64,000 nucleotides of DNA, taken from assembly GCF_000425125.1 (NCBI RefSeq), contig NZ_AULE01000023.1:485012-549011 (forward strand), given 5' to 3'. This stretch comes from Paenibacillus taiwanensis DSM 18679 (GTDB lineage: Bacteria > Bacillota > Bacilli > Paenibacillales > Paenibacillaceae). A model generated the notes under the pieces. That model had not been told where the DNA came from. It searched no databases and saw nothing but the letters and a program-made list of their open reading frames with translations. Below are positions 36,775-44,108 of this stretch, in pieces (position 1 is the stretch's first letter; each line of letters begins with the position of its first letter). Both the position numbers and the translations under genes were made by a program.

Positions 36775-37488
36775 ATGGCTACAGTTTCTGTCATCCAGTC
36801 AAACTATATCCCTTGGAAGGGTTATTTTGATATTATTAATGATTCAGAACTTTTTATCTTTCATGATGATTTACAATATACGAAAAATGATTGGCGCAAT
36901 CGAAATAAAATTAAAAGCCATGCTGGTGCGAAATGGCTTACTATTCCTGTTGGCTCCAGAGAAGACAGGCTCATTGATGAAGTGCTGCTCCCAGCGACGA
37001 ACTGGGGGCACAAGCATTGGAACGAAATTAAAATGTCGTACTCAAAAGCCCCATATTTCAAGAGCTACAAGGAGTTTTTTGAAGATGTTTATTTAGGACA
37101 AAGATGGAGCACTTTATCTGAGTTTAATCAATATTTAATAAAATATATCTCTCAGGAGTTTTTAGGAATAAAAACTCAATTTATTAATTCAAGTGAACTT
37201 AATATACCTGGAAAGAAATTAGACAAGTTAATCAATCTATTACAAAAAGTTGAGGCTAGTAAATACATTTCTGGTCCAGCTGCCAAAGATTATATTGATG
37301 AATCAAGATTTATTGAGGCAGGTATTAAATTAGATTACAAGGATTATTCAAATTATCCTGAATTTTTGCAACTACATCCTCCTTTTGAGCATTATGTATC
37401 TATTATTGATTTGTTATTTCATGCAGGTCCTGACTCCACCTATTTCATATGGGGATGGAGGGAAGATACGAATTGCAACTTAATATAA
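36775..37488 (+). CDS. WbqC-like family protein
   Basis: 237 residues, soluble. The N-terminus VSVIQSNYIPWKGYFDIIND and the block FHDDLQYTKNDWRNRN are typical of the WbqC-like family found in O-antigen and capsule loci. Further family features are WLTIPV and HPPFEHYVSIIDLLFHAGP near the end. The reaction of the family is not something I can state; it accompanies amino-sugar or acyl-modified-sugar genes. ATG with AGGAG upstream. The 3' end overlaps the start of the EmrE-like gene. Confidence 0.85.
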   Translation: MATVSVIQSNYIPWKGYFDIINDSELFIFHDDLQYTKNDWRNRNKIKSHAGAKWLTIPVGSREDRLIDEVLLPATNWGHKHWNEIKMSYSKAPYFKSYKEFFEDVYLGQRWSTLSEFNQYLIKYISQEFLGIKTQFINSSELNIPGKKLDKLINLLQKVEASKYISGPAAKDYIDESRFIEAGIKLDYKDYSNYPEFLQLHPPFEHYVSIIDLLFHAGPDSTYFIWGWREDTNCNLI

Positions 37489-37832
37489 ACTATTTATATT
37501 TAATATTAAGTGTTCTTTTTCAATCTTTTTCATTTGTATTTACTAAATTCGCAGCAATAGATATTGAACAAGATAGCTTTTTTTCATTACTAGTGAATCG
37601 ATATTATTTAACGGCATTATTATGTTTATTGATTCAATCCGTATTTTGGCAAATAACACTTAGGAAAATTGATCTTTCTGTAGCGTATCCACTTACTGCA
37701 GTTAACAATTTACTCATTCTTATTTTCAGCTACTGTATTTTTAATGAACAGGTTAGTTTGAGTAATATTATTGGGGTGTCTATAATTATGATAGGTATAG
37801 CTGTTCAAAGTAAAAAGAGTGAGAATACATGA
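37473..37832 (+). CDS. EmrE/ArnE-like small membrane protein, first of a pair
   Basis: 119 residues with four membrane helices (YLYLILSVLFQSFSFVFTKFAA; YYLTALLCLLIQSVFW; AYPLTAVNNLLILIFSYCIF; IIGVSIIMIGIAV). The layout is that of the SMR/ArnE group. I prefer the TTG at 37473, which has GGAGGG nine bases upstream; an ATG at 37449 lies before that site. It overlaps the WbqC-like gene and is joined to the next gene by a four-base ATGA overlap. ArnE and ArnF together flip undecaprenyl-P-aminoarabinose, so a two-protein flippase for a lipid-P-sugar is the best inference. Confidence 0.8.
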   Translation: MQLNINYLYLILSVLFQSFSFVFTKFAAIDIEQDSFFSLLVNRYYLTALLCLLIQSVFWQITLRKIDLSVAYPLTAVNNLLILIFSYCIFNEQVSLSNIIGVSIIMIGIAVQSKKSENT

Positions 37833-38155
37833 TTATTGCACTTGTAATAATTTTAGTTGTAACAAACAGTGTTGCTCAAGTGTTTCTCAAATTAGGTGCT
37901 GTTCAAAATAAGTCAACTTTTTTGAAAATCATTAACCTTCACACTATAGTTGGATATTCGTTGTTCTTTTTGGCTACTCTATTATCTGTCTACTCATTGA
38001 AATTTATAAGTTTCAAAGAATTGACAGTTATCATTTCGTTGAATTATGTAGTTACACTCTTGTTGTCTATTTTAATTTTGAAGGAGAAGTTTACAGGGAG
38101 AAAAGTACTGTCGACCCTCCTTATTGTATTCGGGGTGATAGTTTTTAACTTATGA
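37829..38155 (+). CDS. EmrE/ArnF-like small membrane protein, second of a pair
   Basis: 108 residues, four helices (MIIALVIILVVTNSVAQVFLKLGAV with the typical N-terminal pattern; IVGYSLFFLATLLSVYSLKF; SLNYVVTLLLSILIL; LSTLLIVFGVIVFNL). It overlaps its partner by ATGA and the following acyltransferase also by ATGA, indicating strict co-expression. SMR proteins work as dimers; a pair of different subunits points to a heterodimer. The role as half of a flippase for the product of the GtrB-like gene is inference; drug export is the main alternative but does not fit the context. Confidence 0.8.
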   Translation: MIIALVIILVVTNSVAQVFLKLGAVQNKSTFLKIINLHTIVGYSLFFLATLLSVYSLKFISFKELTVIISLNYVVTLLLSILILKEKFTGRKVLSTLLIVFGVIVFNL

Positions 38156-38685
38156 AAATTAAACGATTTTTATTTGGTCTATATTCATATTTGTTTAATT
38201 TATTTTATATTATTTTAGATTTGTTACCTCCGTTTATAAGACAAGTGCTCTTTAAAATTATGTTCAAGAAGTTTGGAAAAGATAATAATGTGGATTACAA
38301 AACATACTTTAGATATCCTTCAAAAATAAGATTAGGTAATAATGTATGGATTAATAGAGGGTGCCAAATATTTGGTTCTTTCCATATAAAAGATGCAGAA
38401 ATTATTTTTGGTGATAATGTTGCATTAGGACCTAACGTTACTATTTTTTCAGCTTCTCATGACTATAAATACTTAAATCTCCCTGATACAGCTGGTTCTG
38501 TAATTATAAAGAACGATGTTTGGATTGGCGGAAATTCCACTATTCTACCGGGAGTTGTTTTAGGAGAAGGTTGTGTTATTGGAGCTGGCTCCGTTGTAAC
38601 TAAAAGTATTCCGCCATACTGTATTGCGGTAGGAAATCCTGCTGTAGTTATTAAAAGGAGAGAAATCAATAATGATTCTATTTAA
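38152..38685 (+). CDS. Left-handed beta-helix acetyltransferase (WcaF/maa-like)
   Basis: 177 residues. Hexapeptide-repeat coils run from about 60 to 165 (IRLGNNVWINRGCQIFGSFHI, GDNVALGPNVTIFSASHDY with the catalytic-type His, VWIGGNSTILPGVVLGEGCVIGAGSVVTKSIPPY). This is the O-acetyltransferase subgroup of polysaccharide loci. The N-terminal 35 residues are hydrophobic (FGLYSYLFNLFYIILDLLPPFI) and may associate with the membrane. It overlaps neighbours on both sides (four bases before, 14 after). It may acetylate the amino sugar made by the next gene, or a hydroxyl on the glycan. Confidence 0.83.
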   Translation: MKIKRFLFGLYSYLFNLFYIILDLLPPFIRQVLFKIMFKKFGKDNNVDYKTYFRYPSKIRLGNNVWINRGCQIFGSFHIKDAEIIFGDNVALGPNVTIFSASHDYKYLNLPDTAGSVIIKNDVWIGGNSTILPGVVLGEGCVIGAGSVVTKSIPPYCIAVGNPAVVIKRREINNDSI

Positions 38686-39799
38686 TATCCCTGCTATAAC
38701 TAATCATGAACAGTCATATATTCAGGAAGCTCTTATTGATGGTAAGCTTTCTGGTGACGGTCGGTTTACTAAAATGTCAAACGAGTGGATGGAGGGGAAA
38801 TTTGATTCTGCAAAGGTATTGCTAACAACCTCCTGTACACATGCTTTAGAAATGGCAGCCATTCTAGCTGATATCAAAGAAGGTGACGAGGTAATAATGC
38901 CTTCGTACACTTTTGTTTCTACCGCTAATGCTTTTGTATTAAGGGGGGCAAAAATTGTTTTTGTAGATGTTCGTCCAGATACTATGAACTTAGACGAATC
39001 GTTAATAGAAGCTGCTATTACTCCAAAAACGAAAGCAATTGTACCCGTCCATTATGCAGGCGTCGCTTGTGAGATGGATAAGATTATGGAGCTGGCAAAT
39101 AAGTACGACTTGATTGTAATTGAAGATGCTGCTCAAGGAGTCATGAGTCAATACAAGGGCCGTCATTTGGGGGCAATTGGACATCTTGGTTGCTACAGTT
39201 TCCATGAAACTAAAAACTATAATTGTGGCGAAGGAGGAGCTTTATTAGTCAACTATGAGAATTACATAGAACGGGCGGAAATTATACGTGAAAAGGGAAC
39301 GGATCGTTCTAGGTTTTTCAGAGGACAAGTAGATAAATATACATGGGTTGATATTGGTTCTTCCTATTTACCTAGTGAGATTAATGCAGCATTTCTATAC
39401 GCTCAGTTAGAAAAGGCAGAAGAGATTAATAACAATCGTTTAGAAAGCTGGGATAGATACTATTTAGGTCTTGAGGAGCTTAAGATTAAAGGATACATTA
39501 AATTGCCTACCGTCCCTGAAGGGTGTACTCATAACGCTCACATGTTTTATATTAAATGCGGCTCTTTAGATGAGAGAACAAGATTAATGAAGTATTTAAA
39601 GGATGAGGGTATTCAATCCGTATTCCACTATGTTCCTTTACATTCTTCTGAAGCTGGAATGAGATTCGGACATTTCCATGGCGAAGATAGATATACAACA
39701 GTTGAAAGTGAAAAGCTATTAAGATTACCGCTATATTACAATATTTCACGAAATGATATTGATAGAGTTGTAGAGAGTATCAAGAAGTTCTATATTTAA
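38672..39799 (+). CDS. rffA: dTDP-4-amino-4,6-dideoxygalactose transaminase (RffA/WecE)
   Basis: 375 residues, the normal length for WecE. PLP-dependent transamination of dTDP-4-keto-6-deoxyglucose to dTDP-4-amino-4,6-dideoxygalactose. The lysine K181 lies in GCYSFHETKNYNCGEGG, a block specific to the RffA/WecE subgroup, and IVIEDAAQGVMSQY binds PLP. RmlB, encoded downstream, makes its substrate, so both branches (rhamnose and Fuc4N) start from the same intermediate. It overlaps the acetyltransferase gene by 14 bases. Fuc4N versus another 4-amino sugar is judged from subgroup motifs. Confidence 0.88.
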   Translation: MILFNIPAITNHEQSYIQEALIDGKLSGDGRFTKMSNEWMEGKFDSAKVLLTTSCTHALEMAAILADIKEGDEVIMPSYTFVSTANAFVLRGAKIVFVDVRPDTMNLDESLIEAAITPKTKAIVPVHYAGVACEMDKIMELANKYDLIVIEDAAQGVMSQYKGRHLGAIGHLGCYSFHETKNYNCGEGGALLVNYENYIERAEIIREKGTDRSRFFRGQVDKYTWVDIGSSYLPSEINAAFLYAQLEKAEEINNNRLESWDRYYLGLEELKIKGYIKLPTVPEGCTHNAHMFYIKCGSLDERTRLMKYLKDEGIQSVFHYVPLHSSEAGMRFGHFHGEDRYTTVESEKLLRLPLYYNISRNDIDRVVESIKKFYI

Positions 39800-39823
39800 A
39801 ATAATCCGTAAGGAAGTGACGAT

Positions 39824-40567
39824 GTGAAAGGTATTATTTTAGCAGGTGGTACAGGATCAAGATTATACCCATTAACAAAGGTTACTAATAAGCATTTATT
39901 GCCAGTCGGAAAATATCCGATGATATTCCACTCTGTGAATAAATTGAAGCAAGCTGGTATACAAGACATTCTTATTGTCACGGGTAAAGAGCATATGGGG
40001 GATGTTGTAAACCTGCTTGGCAGTGGTCGCGAAATGGGAGTATGCTTTACTTATAAAGTGCAGGATGAGGCTGGTGGAATCGCACAAGCACTTGATCTTG
40101 CAGAACATTTTGTAGGCAATGATCAAATTGTGGTTATTTTAGGCGACAATGTTTTTGAAGATGACATTTCTGATTATGTTTCAAGCTTCCAAGTACAAAA
40201 GGACGGGGCAAAAATCTTGCTACAAGAGGTCCATGATCCTCAACGCTACGGCGTTGCTGAGTTAGCAGGCAACAATATTGTCTCTATTGAAGAAAAGCCA
40301 AAGCAACCTAAAAGTAATTTTGCTGTAACTGGAATCTATATGTTTGATAGCAAAGTATTTGATATTATAAAAACGTTAAAGCCATCAGGACGTGGAGAAT
40401 TGGAAATTACGGATGTAAATAACGCATATATTGAACGTAATGAGTTAACATTTGATGTTTTGAATGGTTGGTGGACGGATGCAGGTACACATGCCTCTTT
40501 ACAGCGTGCAAATGAACTGGCGAAAGAATTAACATTCAGTGAAGAGTTTGGGAAATTAAAACTATAA
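39824..40567 (+). CDS. rmlA: Glucose-1-phosphate thymidylyltransferase
   Basis: 247 residues, the short RmlA form. Makes dTDP-glucose from dTTP and glucose-1-phosphate, the first step to dTDP-rhamnose and dTDP-amino sugars. N-terminal GGTGSRLYPLTKVTNKHLLPVGKYPM is the nucleotide-binding loop; VVILGDNVFEDD and the WWTDAGTHASL stretch are further family blocks. GTG start with AAGGAAG upstream. First of four dTDP-rhamnose genes, in the order A-C-B-D with spacings of 9 to 12 bases. Base composition is a little higher in GC than in the genes before it. Confidence 0.92.
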   Translation: MKGIILAGGTGSRLYPLTKVTNKHLLPVGKYPMIFHSVNKLKQAGIQDILIVTGKEHMGDVVNLLGSGREMGVCFTYKVQDEAGGIAQALDLAEHFVGNDQIVVILGDNVFEDDISDYVSSFQVQKDGAKILLQEVHDPQRYGVAELAGNNIVSIEEKPKQPKSNFAVTGIYMFDSKVFDIIKTLKPSGRGELEITDVNNAYIERNELTFDVLNGWWTDAGTHASLQRANELAKELTFSEEFGKLKL

Positions 40568-40579
40568 GGAGGCATAGGG

Positions 40580-41128
40580 ATGCTTGTCACTCCTTTATCA
40601 TTGAGCGGTGCTTTATTAGTTGAACCAAAAGTGTTTGGAGACACTAGAGGATTCTTTATGGAGAGTTACAACAGTGAACTATTTGCTCAGCATGGAATAG
40701 ACACGGTTTTTATTCAAGACAATCATGCTCTTTCAGTAGAGGCTGGTGTATTAAGGGGGTTGCATTATCAGCTTAATCCCAAGGCACAAACCAAGCTTGT
40801 TAGAGTGACATCCGGTGCTATTTATGATGTTATTGTAGATATTAGAAAGAACTCTATTACCTATGGGAAATGGGTAGGTGTTATTTTAAGCGAGCATAAC
40901 AAGCGACAGTTGCTTGTTCCTCAGGGCTTTGCGCATGGTTATTGTACCCTTGTTCCTAATACTGAGGTTCAATATAAAGTAGATGCTCTTTATGCACCTG
41001 ACTACGACCGGGGAATATGTTGGGGTGATCCGCAGTTGGGGATTGACTGGCCTGTTTCATTTCCTATTTTGTCAGATAAAGATCAGCATCATCCTACATT
41101 AATTGATGCTGATAATAATTTTGAGTAG
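40580..41128 (+). CDS. rmlC: dTDP-4-dehydrorhamnose 3,5-epimerase
   Basis: 182-residue cupin epimerase, third step to dTDP-L-rhamnose. Recognised by EPKVFGDTRGFFMESYN, FIQDNHALSVEAGVLRGLHYQ (with the catalytic-type His) and VPQGFAHGYC. ATG with AAGGAGG upstream. It sits between rmlA and rmlB in a compact operon. The length is normal for the family and all expected blocks are present. Confidence 0.94.
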   Translation: MLVTPLSLSGALLVEPKVFGDTRGFFMESYNSELFAQHGIDTVFIQDNHALSVEAGVLRGLHYQLNPKAQTKLVRVTSGAIYDVIVDIRKNSITYGKWVGVILSEHNKRQLLVPQGFAHGYCTLVPNTEVQYKVDALYAPDYDRGICWGDPQLGIDWPVSFPILSDKDQHHPTLIDADNNFE

Positions 41129-41139
41129 GAGGTAATATC

Positions 41140-42147
41140 GTGAAATTACTTGTAACGGGCGGAGCTGGATTTATCGGAAGCAACTTCGTCATGTATATGT
41201 TAAATAAATACCCTGATTATAATATTATAAATGTAGACGCGCTTACCTATGCTGGAAACCTAGAAAATCTTCAAAGTGCACAAGCGAATAGTAACTATTC
41301 TTTTGTAAAGGCAGATATTGCAGACGCTAATGCTATGGAGGTTATCTTTAAGCAAGGGATTGATATTGTTGTTAATTTTGCAGCAGAATCTCATGTAGAT
41401 CGCTCGATTTTGGAGCCTGAGATTTTTGTGAAAACAAATGTTATGGGGACGCAAGTACTTCTTGATGCTGCAAAAAATTATGGGGTGTCCAAATTTGTCC
41501 AAGTATCAACTGATGAAGTATATGGCACTTTGGGTGAAACAGGTTTGTTCACAGAGGAGACACCACTTGCTCCTAACAGTCCATACTCTTCTAGTAAGGC
41601 AGGGGGAGATCTTCTAGTTCGCGCGTATCATGAGACTTTCGGATTGCCTATTAATATTACACGTTGTTCAAATAACTACGGCCCATATCAATTTCCAGAG
41701 AAGCTAATTCCTCTTATCATCGCTAATGCTCTTGATAACAAGGAACTTCCTGTCTATGGGGATGGTCTAAATATACGTGATTGGTTGTTTGTTGAGGATC
41801 ATTGTAGTGCAATTGATTTGGTTATTCATAATGGCGTGAACGGTGAGGTATACAACGTCGGCGGAAATAATGAACGCACTAATATTCATATCGTTAAGAC
41901 CATCTTACAGGAGTTGAATAAACCAGAATCTTTGATTAAATATGTTAAGGATCGTCCAGGACACGATCGACGCTATGGTATCGATGCTTCAAAAATTACT
42001 CAACAATTGGGATGGAAGCCTAAACATAATTTTGAAACAGGCATCAAGGAAACTATACGTTGGTATCTTGATAATCAAGCATGGTGGGAACGAATTCAAT
42101 CAGGTGAATATCAGGCTTATTATAAACAACAATATGGAAATCGCTAG
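41140..42147 (+). CDS. rmlB: dTDP-glucose 4,6-dehydratase
   Basis: 335-residue short-chain dehydrogenase-type enzyme; converts dTDP-glucose to dTDP-4-keto-6-deoxyglucose using bound NAD. Rossmann motif GGAGFIGSNF, substrate-site STDEVYG, the PYSSSKAGGDLLVRAYHET block containing the YxxxK pair, and NNYGPYQFPEKLIPL. GTG start with AGGAGG upstream. Its product supplies both RmlC and the RffA-like transaminase. The sequence is complete and typical. Confidence 0.95.
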   Translation: MKLLVTGGAGFIGSNFVMYMLNKYPDYNIINVDALTYAGNLENLQSAQANSNYSFVKADIADANAMEVIFKQGIDIVVNFAAESHVDRSILEPEIFVKTNVMGTQVLLDAAKNYGVSKFVQVSTDEVYGTLGETGLFTEETPLAPNSPYSSSKAGGDLLVRAYHETFGLPINITRCSNNYGPYQFPEKLIPLIIANALDNKELPVYGDGLNIRDWLFVEDHCSAIDLVIHNGVNGEVYNVGGNNERTNIHIVKTILQELNKPESLIKYVKDRPGHDRRYGIDASKITQQLGWKPKHNFETGIKETIRWYLDNQAWWERIQSGEYQAYYKQQYGNR

Positions 42148-42156
42148 GATGACTAT

Positions 42157-43005
42157 ATGAAAATATTAGTAACCGGGGCAAATGGACAATTAGGAAGAGA
42201 TGTTGTCAATCTATTGTTACGTCAAGGACATGAGGTCTTTGGACCGACTCGAAATGAACTGGATATTACGGACCAGATACAATGCGGTTTTATTATTAGC
42301 AAAATAAAACCGGACGTTGTAGTTCATTGTGCAGCCTATACGGCTGTAGATAAGGCAGAAAGTGATTGTGTCACAGCTTTCCAAGTAAATGCTAATGGAA
42401 CCCGTAATCTTGCGGTCCTTGCTGAGAAATGTAATTTTAAATTGTGTTACGTGAGTACTGACTATGTGTTTGATGGGAAATCTTCTGTACCTTATCTTGA
42501 GTATGATTCTACTAATCCTGTCACGATATATGGCAAGTCAAAAAGAGCTGGAGAGATAATGGTACAAACACTTAGTTCTCGGTACTTTATTGTAAGGACA
42601 TCTTGGGTATACGGGCTATATGGGAATAACTTTGTCAAAACTATGCTTAAACTGGGTACAGAACGAAATGAGATCAAAGTGGTTTCAGATCAACTTGGCT
42701 CTCCCACGTTGACAATTGATCTTGCTAGATTTATTGCAGAACTTATACCTACGGAAAAATATGGAATTTACCACGCTTCTAATCAGGGACAGTGTTCGTG
42801 GTTCGAATTTGCACAAGCTATTTTTGATGAAGCAGGTATGAAACAAGTTTCACTTCTTCCTTGCTCGACTGAAGAGTTTCCACGTCCTGCACCAAGACCA
42901 GCGTACTCTGTTATGGAACATTTGGCCATTAGAACAAATGGATTAACGGACCTGCCTGAATGGAGGAGTTCGTTAAAAACATTCATTGGGCATTACTGTA
43001 ATTAA
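42157..43005 (+). CDS. rmlD: dTDP-4-dehydrorhamnose reductase
   Basis: 282 residues; last step to dTDP-L-rhamnose. NAD(P)-binding GANGQLGRDV, AAYTAVDKAE, YVSTDYVFDG and the YGKSKRAGE block with the catalytic Tyr/Lys are seen, then VRTSWVYG and FPRPAPRPAYSVME. ATG ten bases after rmlB. It ends at a strong terminator, which closes the long plus-strand operon that starts at the export permease. Confidence 0.94.
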   Translation: MKILVTGANGQLGRDVVNLLLRQGHEVFGPTRNELDITDQIQCGFIISKIKPDVVVHCAAYTAVDKAESDCVTAFQVNANGTRNLAVLAEKCNFKLCYVSTDYVFDGKSSVPYLEYDSTNPVTIYGKSKRAGEIMVQTLSSRYFIVRTSWVYGLYGNNFVKTMLKLGTERNEIKVVSDQLGSPTLTIDLARFIAELIPTEKYGIYHASNQGQCSWFEFAQAIFDEAGMKQVSLLPCSTEEFPRPAPRPAYSVMEHLAIRTNGLTDLPEWRSSLKTFIGHYCN

Positions 43006-43039
43006 AAAATGGCTAGGCCCTAGTGCTTAGCCATTTTTT
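43004..43039 (+). terminator. Terminator after rmlD
   Basis: AAAAAATGGCTA pairs with TAGCCATTTTTT. The A run and T run on the two sides make it usable on either strand. It overlaps the rmlD stop. Confidence 0.85.
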
Positions 43040-43104
43040 AATTATGCTAATATTCTATTATGTTAAACATGTGTCTGAGATTCCGTAATTTATAAGGAGG
43101 GGCT

Positions 43105-43989
43105 ATGGATTTATCTATCATTATTGTAAACTATAATACTTGTGAGCTCACTCAAAACTGTCTAGATTCAATATACAAGTCTGTTACCAACTATAGTTAC
43201 GAAGTTATATTAATCGACAATGCTTCGAAAGATGGATCTGTTGAAATGCTTCGTGATTATAGTAACACTATGAAATTAATTGAGAACAGAGGAAATTTAG
43301 GTTTTTCCAAAGCTAACAATCAGGGTATTAAAATTGCTCAAGGTCGTCATATCCTCCTACTCAACTCGGATACTATTGTCCAACCAGATACTTTTGATAT
43401 TATGGTCCGTTTCATGGATGACAACCCGAAGGTTGGTACATCGGGTTGCAAAGTCATTCTTCCTGATGGTAAGTTAGACAAGGCATGTAAACGTGGATTT
43501 CCTACCCCTTCAGCAACCTTCTATTATGTTTCGGGGTTAGCTAAGGTGTTTCCCAAGAATCCACGTATTAACGCTTATCATCGTGGAGATCTAGATGAAG
43601 ATCAGCCCACTCCAATAGATTGTCTTATTGGTGCATTTATGCTAGTCCGCCGTGAAGCAATAGATCAGGTTGGAATGTTAGATGAATCTTTCTTTATGTA
43701 CGGGGAGGATGTGGACTGGTGTTACCGAATAAAAGAAGCAGGCTGGGTGAACTATTACTACCCATTGACGCATATTGTTCATTATAAAAGGGCCAGCAGT
43801 CGAAACAAACCCTATAAAATTACGTATGAGTTCCATAGGGCGATATATGTCCTTTATAATAAACATTTTCGTAAACAATACGCTTGGTGGATAAATTCCC
43901 TAATGTATATTGGAATGACAGGAAAGCTGGCTGTAGCACTAACCATGAATACCCTTTCTAAGGGATTAAATCTATTTAAGTCACGCTAA
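43105..43989 (+). CDS. GT2 glycosyltransferase (rhamnosyltransferase-like)
   Basis: 294 residues. The GT2 core is clear: LSIIIVNYNTCELTQNCLDSIY, LIDNASKDGSVEML, LLLNSDTIV (the DxD-type site) and LVRREAIDQVGMLDESFFMYGEDVDWCYRIKEAGW. This pattern is that of WbbL/WsaD-type rhamnosyltransferases, which place rhamnose early in the chain. ATG with AAGGAGGGG upstream; 115 bases after rmlD, beyond a terminator, so it may have its own promoter. It probably transfers dTDP-rhamnose onto the lipid-linked first sugar made with the next gene; that order is inference. Confidence 0.85.
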   Translation: MDLSIIIVNYNTCELTQNCLDSIYKSVTNYSYEVILIDNASKDGSVEMLRDYSNTMKLIENRGNLGFSKANNQGIKIAQGRHILLLNSDTIVQPDTFDIMVRFMDDNPKVGTSGCKVILPDGKLDKACKRGFPTPSATFYYVSGLAKVFPKNPRINAYHRGDLDEDQPTPIDCLIGAFMLVRREAIDQVGMLDESFFMYGEDVDWCYRIKEAGWVNYYYPLTHIVHYKRASSRNKPYKITYEFHRAIYVLYNKHFRKQYAWWINSLMYIGMTGKLAVALTMNTLSKGLNLFKSR

Positions 43990-44108
43990 GCAGATAAATA
44001 TGTCAGATATCAGACTCTTTTAGAAAATATTAACTTACTCCTTATACTTAAGTTTATTTTCCGGTATACTAGGGTGAGAATATTGAATAATAAAGGATAG
44101 AGGTTGAC

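Noticed and set aside
37441..37490. Possible frameshift or fusion at the WbqC-like / EmrE-like overlap
   Set aside because: Both proteins are complete by family length, and a good ribosome binding site with a TTG start explains the overlap.
37473..38155. SMR pair as multidrug exporters
   Set aside because: The genes are tightly embedded, with overlaps on both sides, in a sugar-lipid operon; drug export would not explain this placement.
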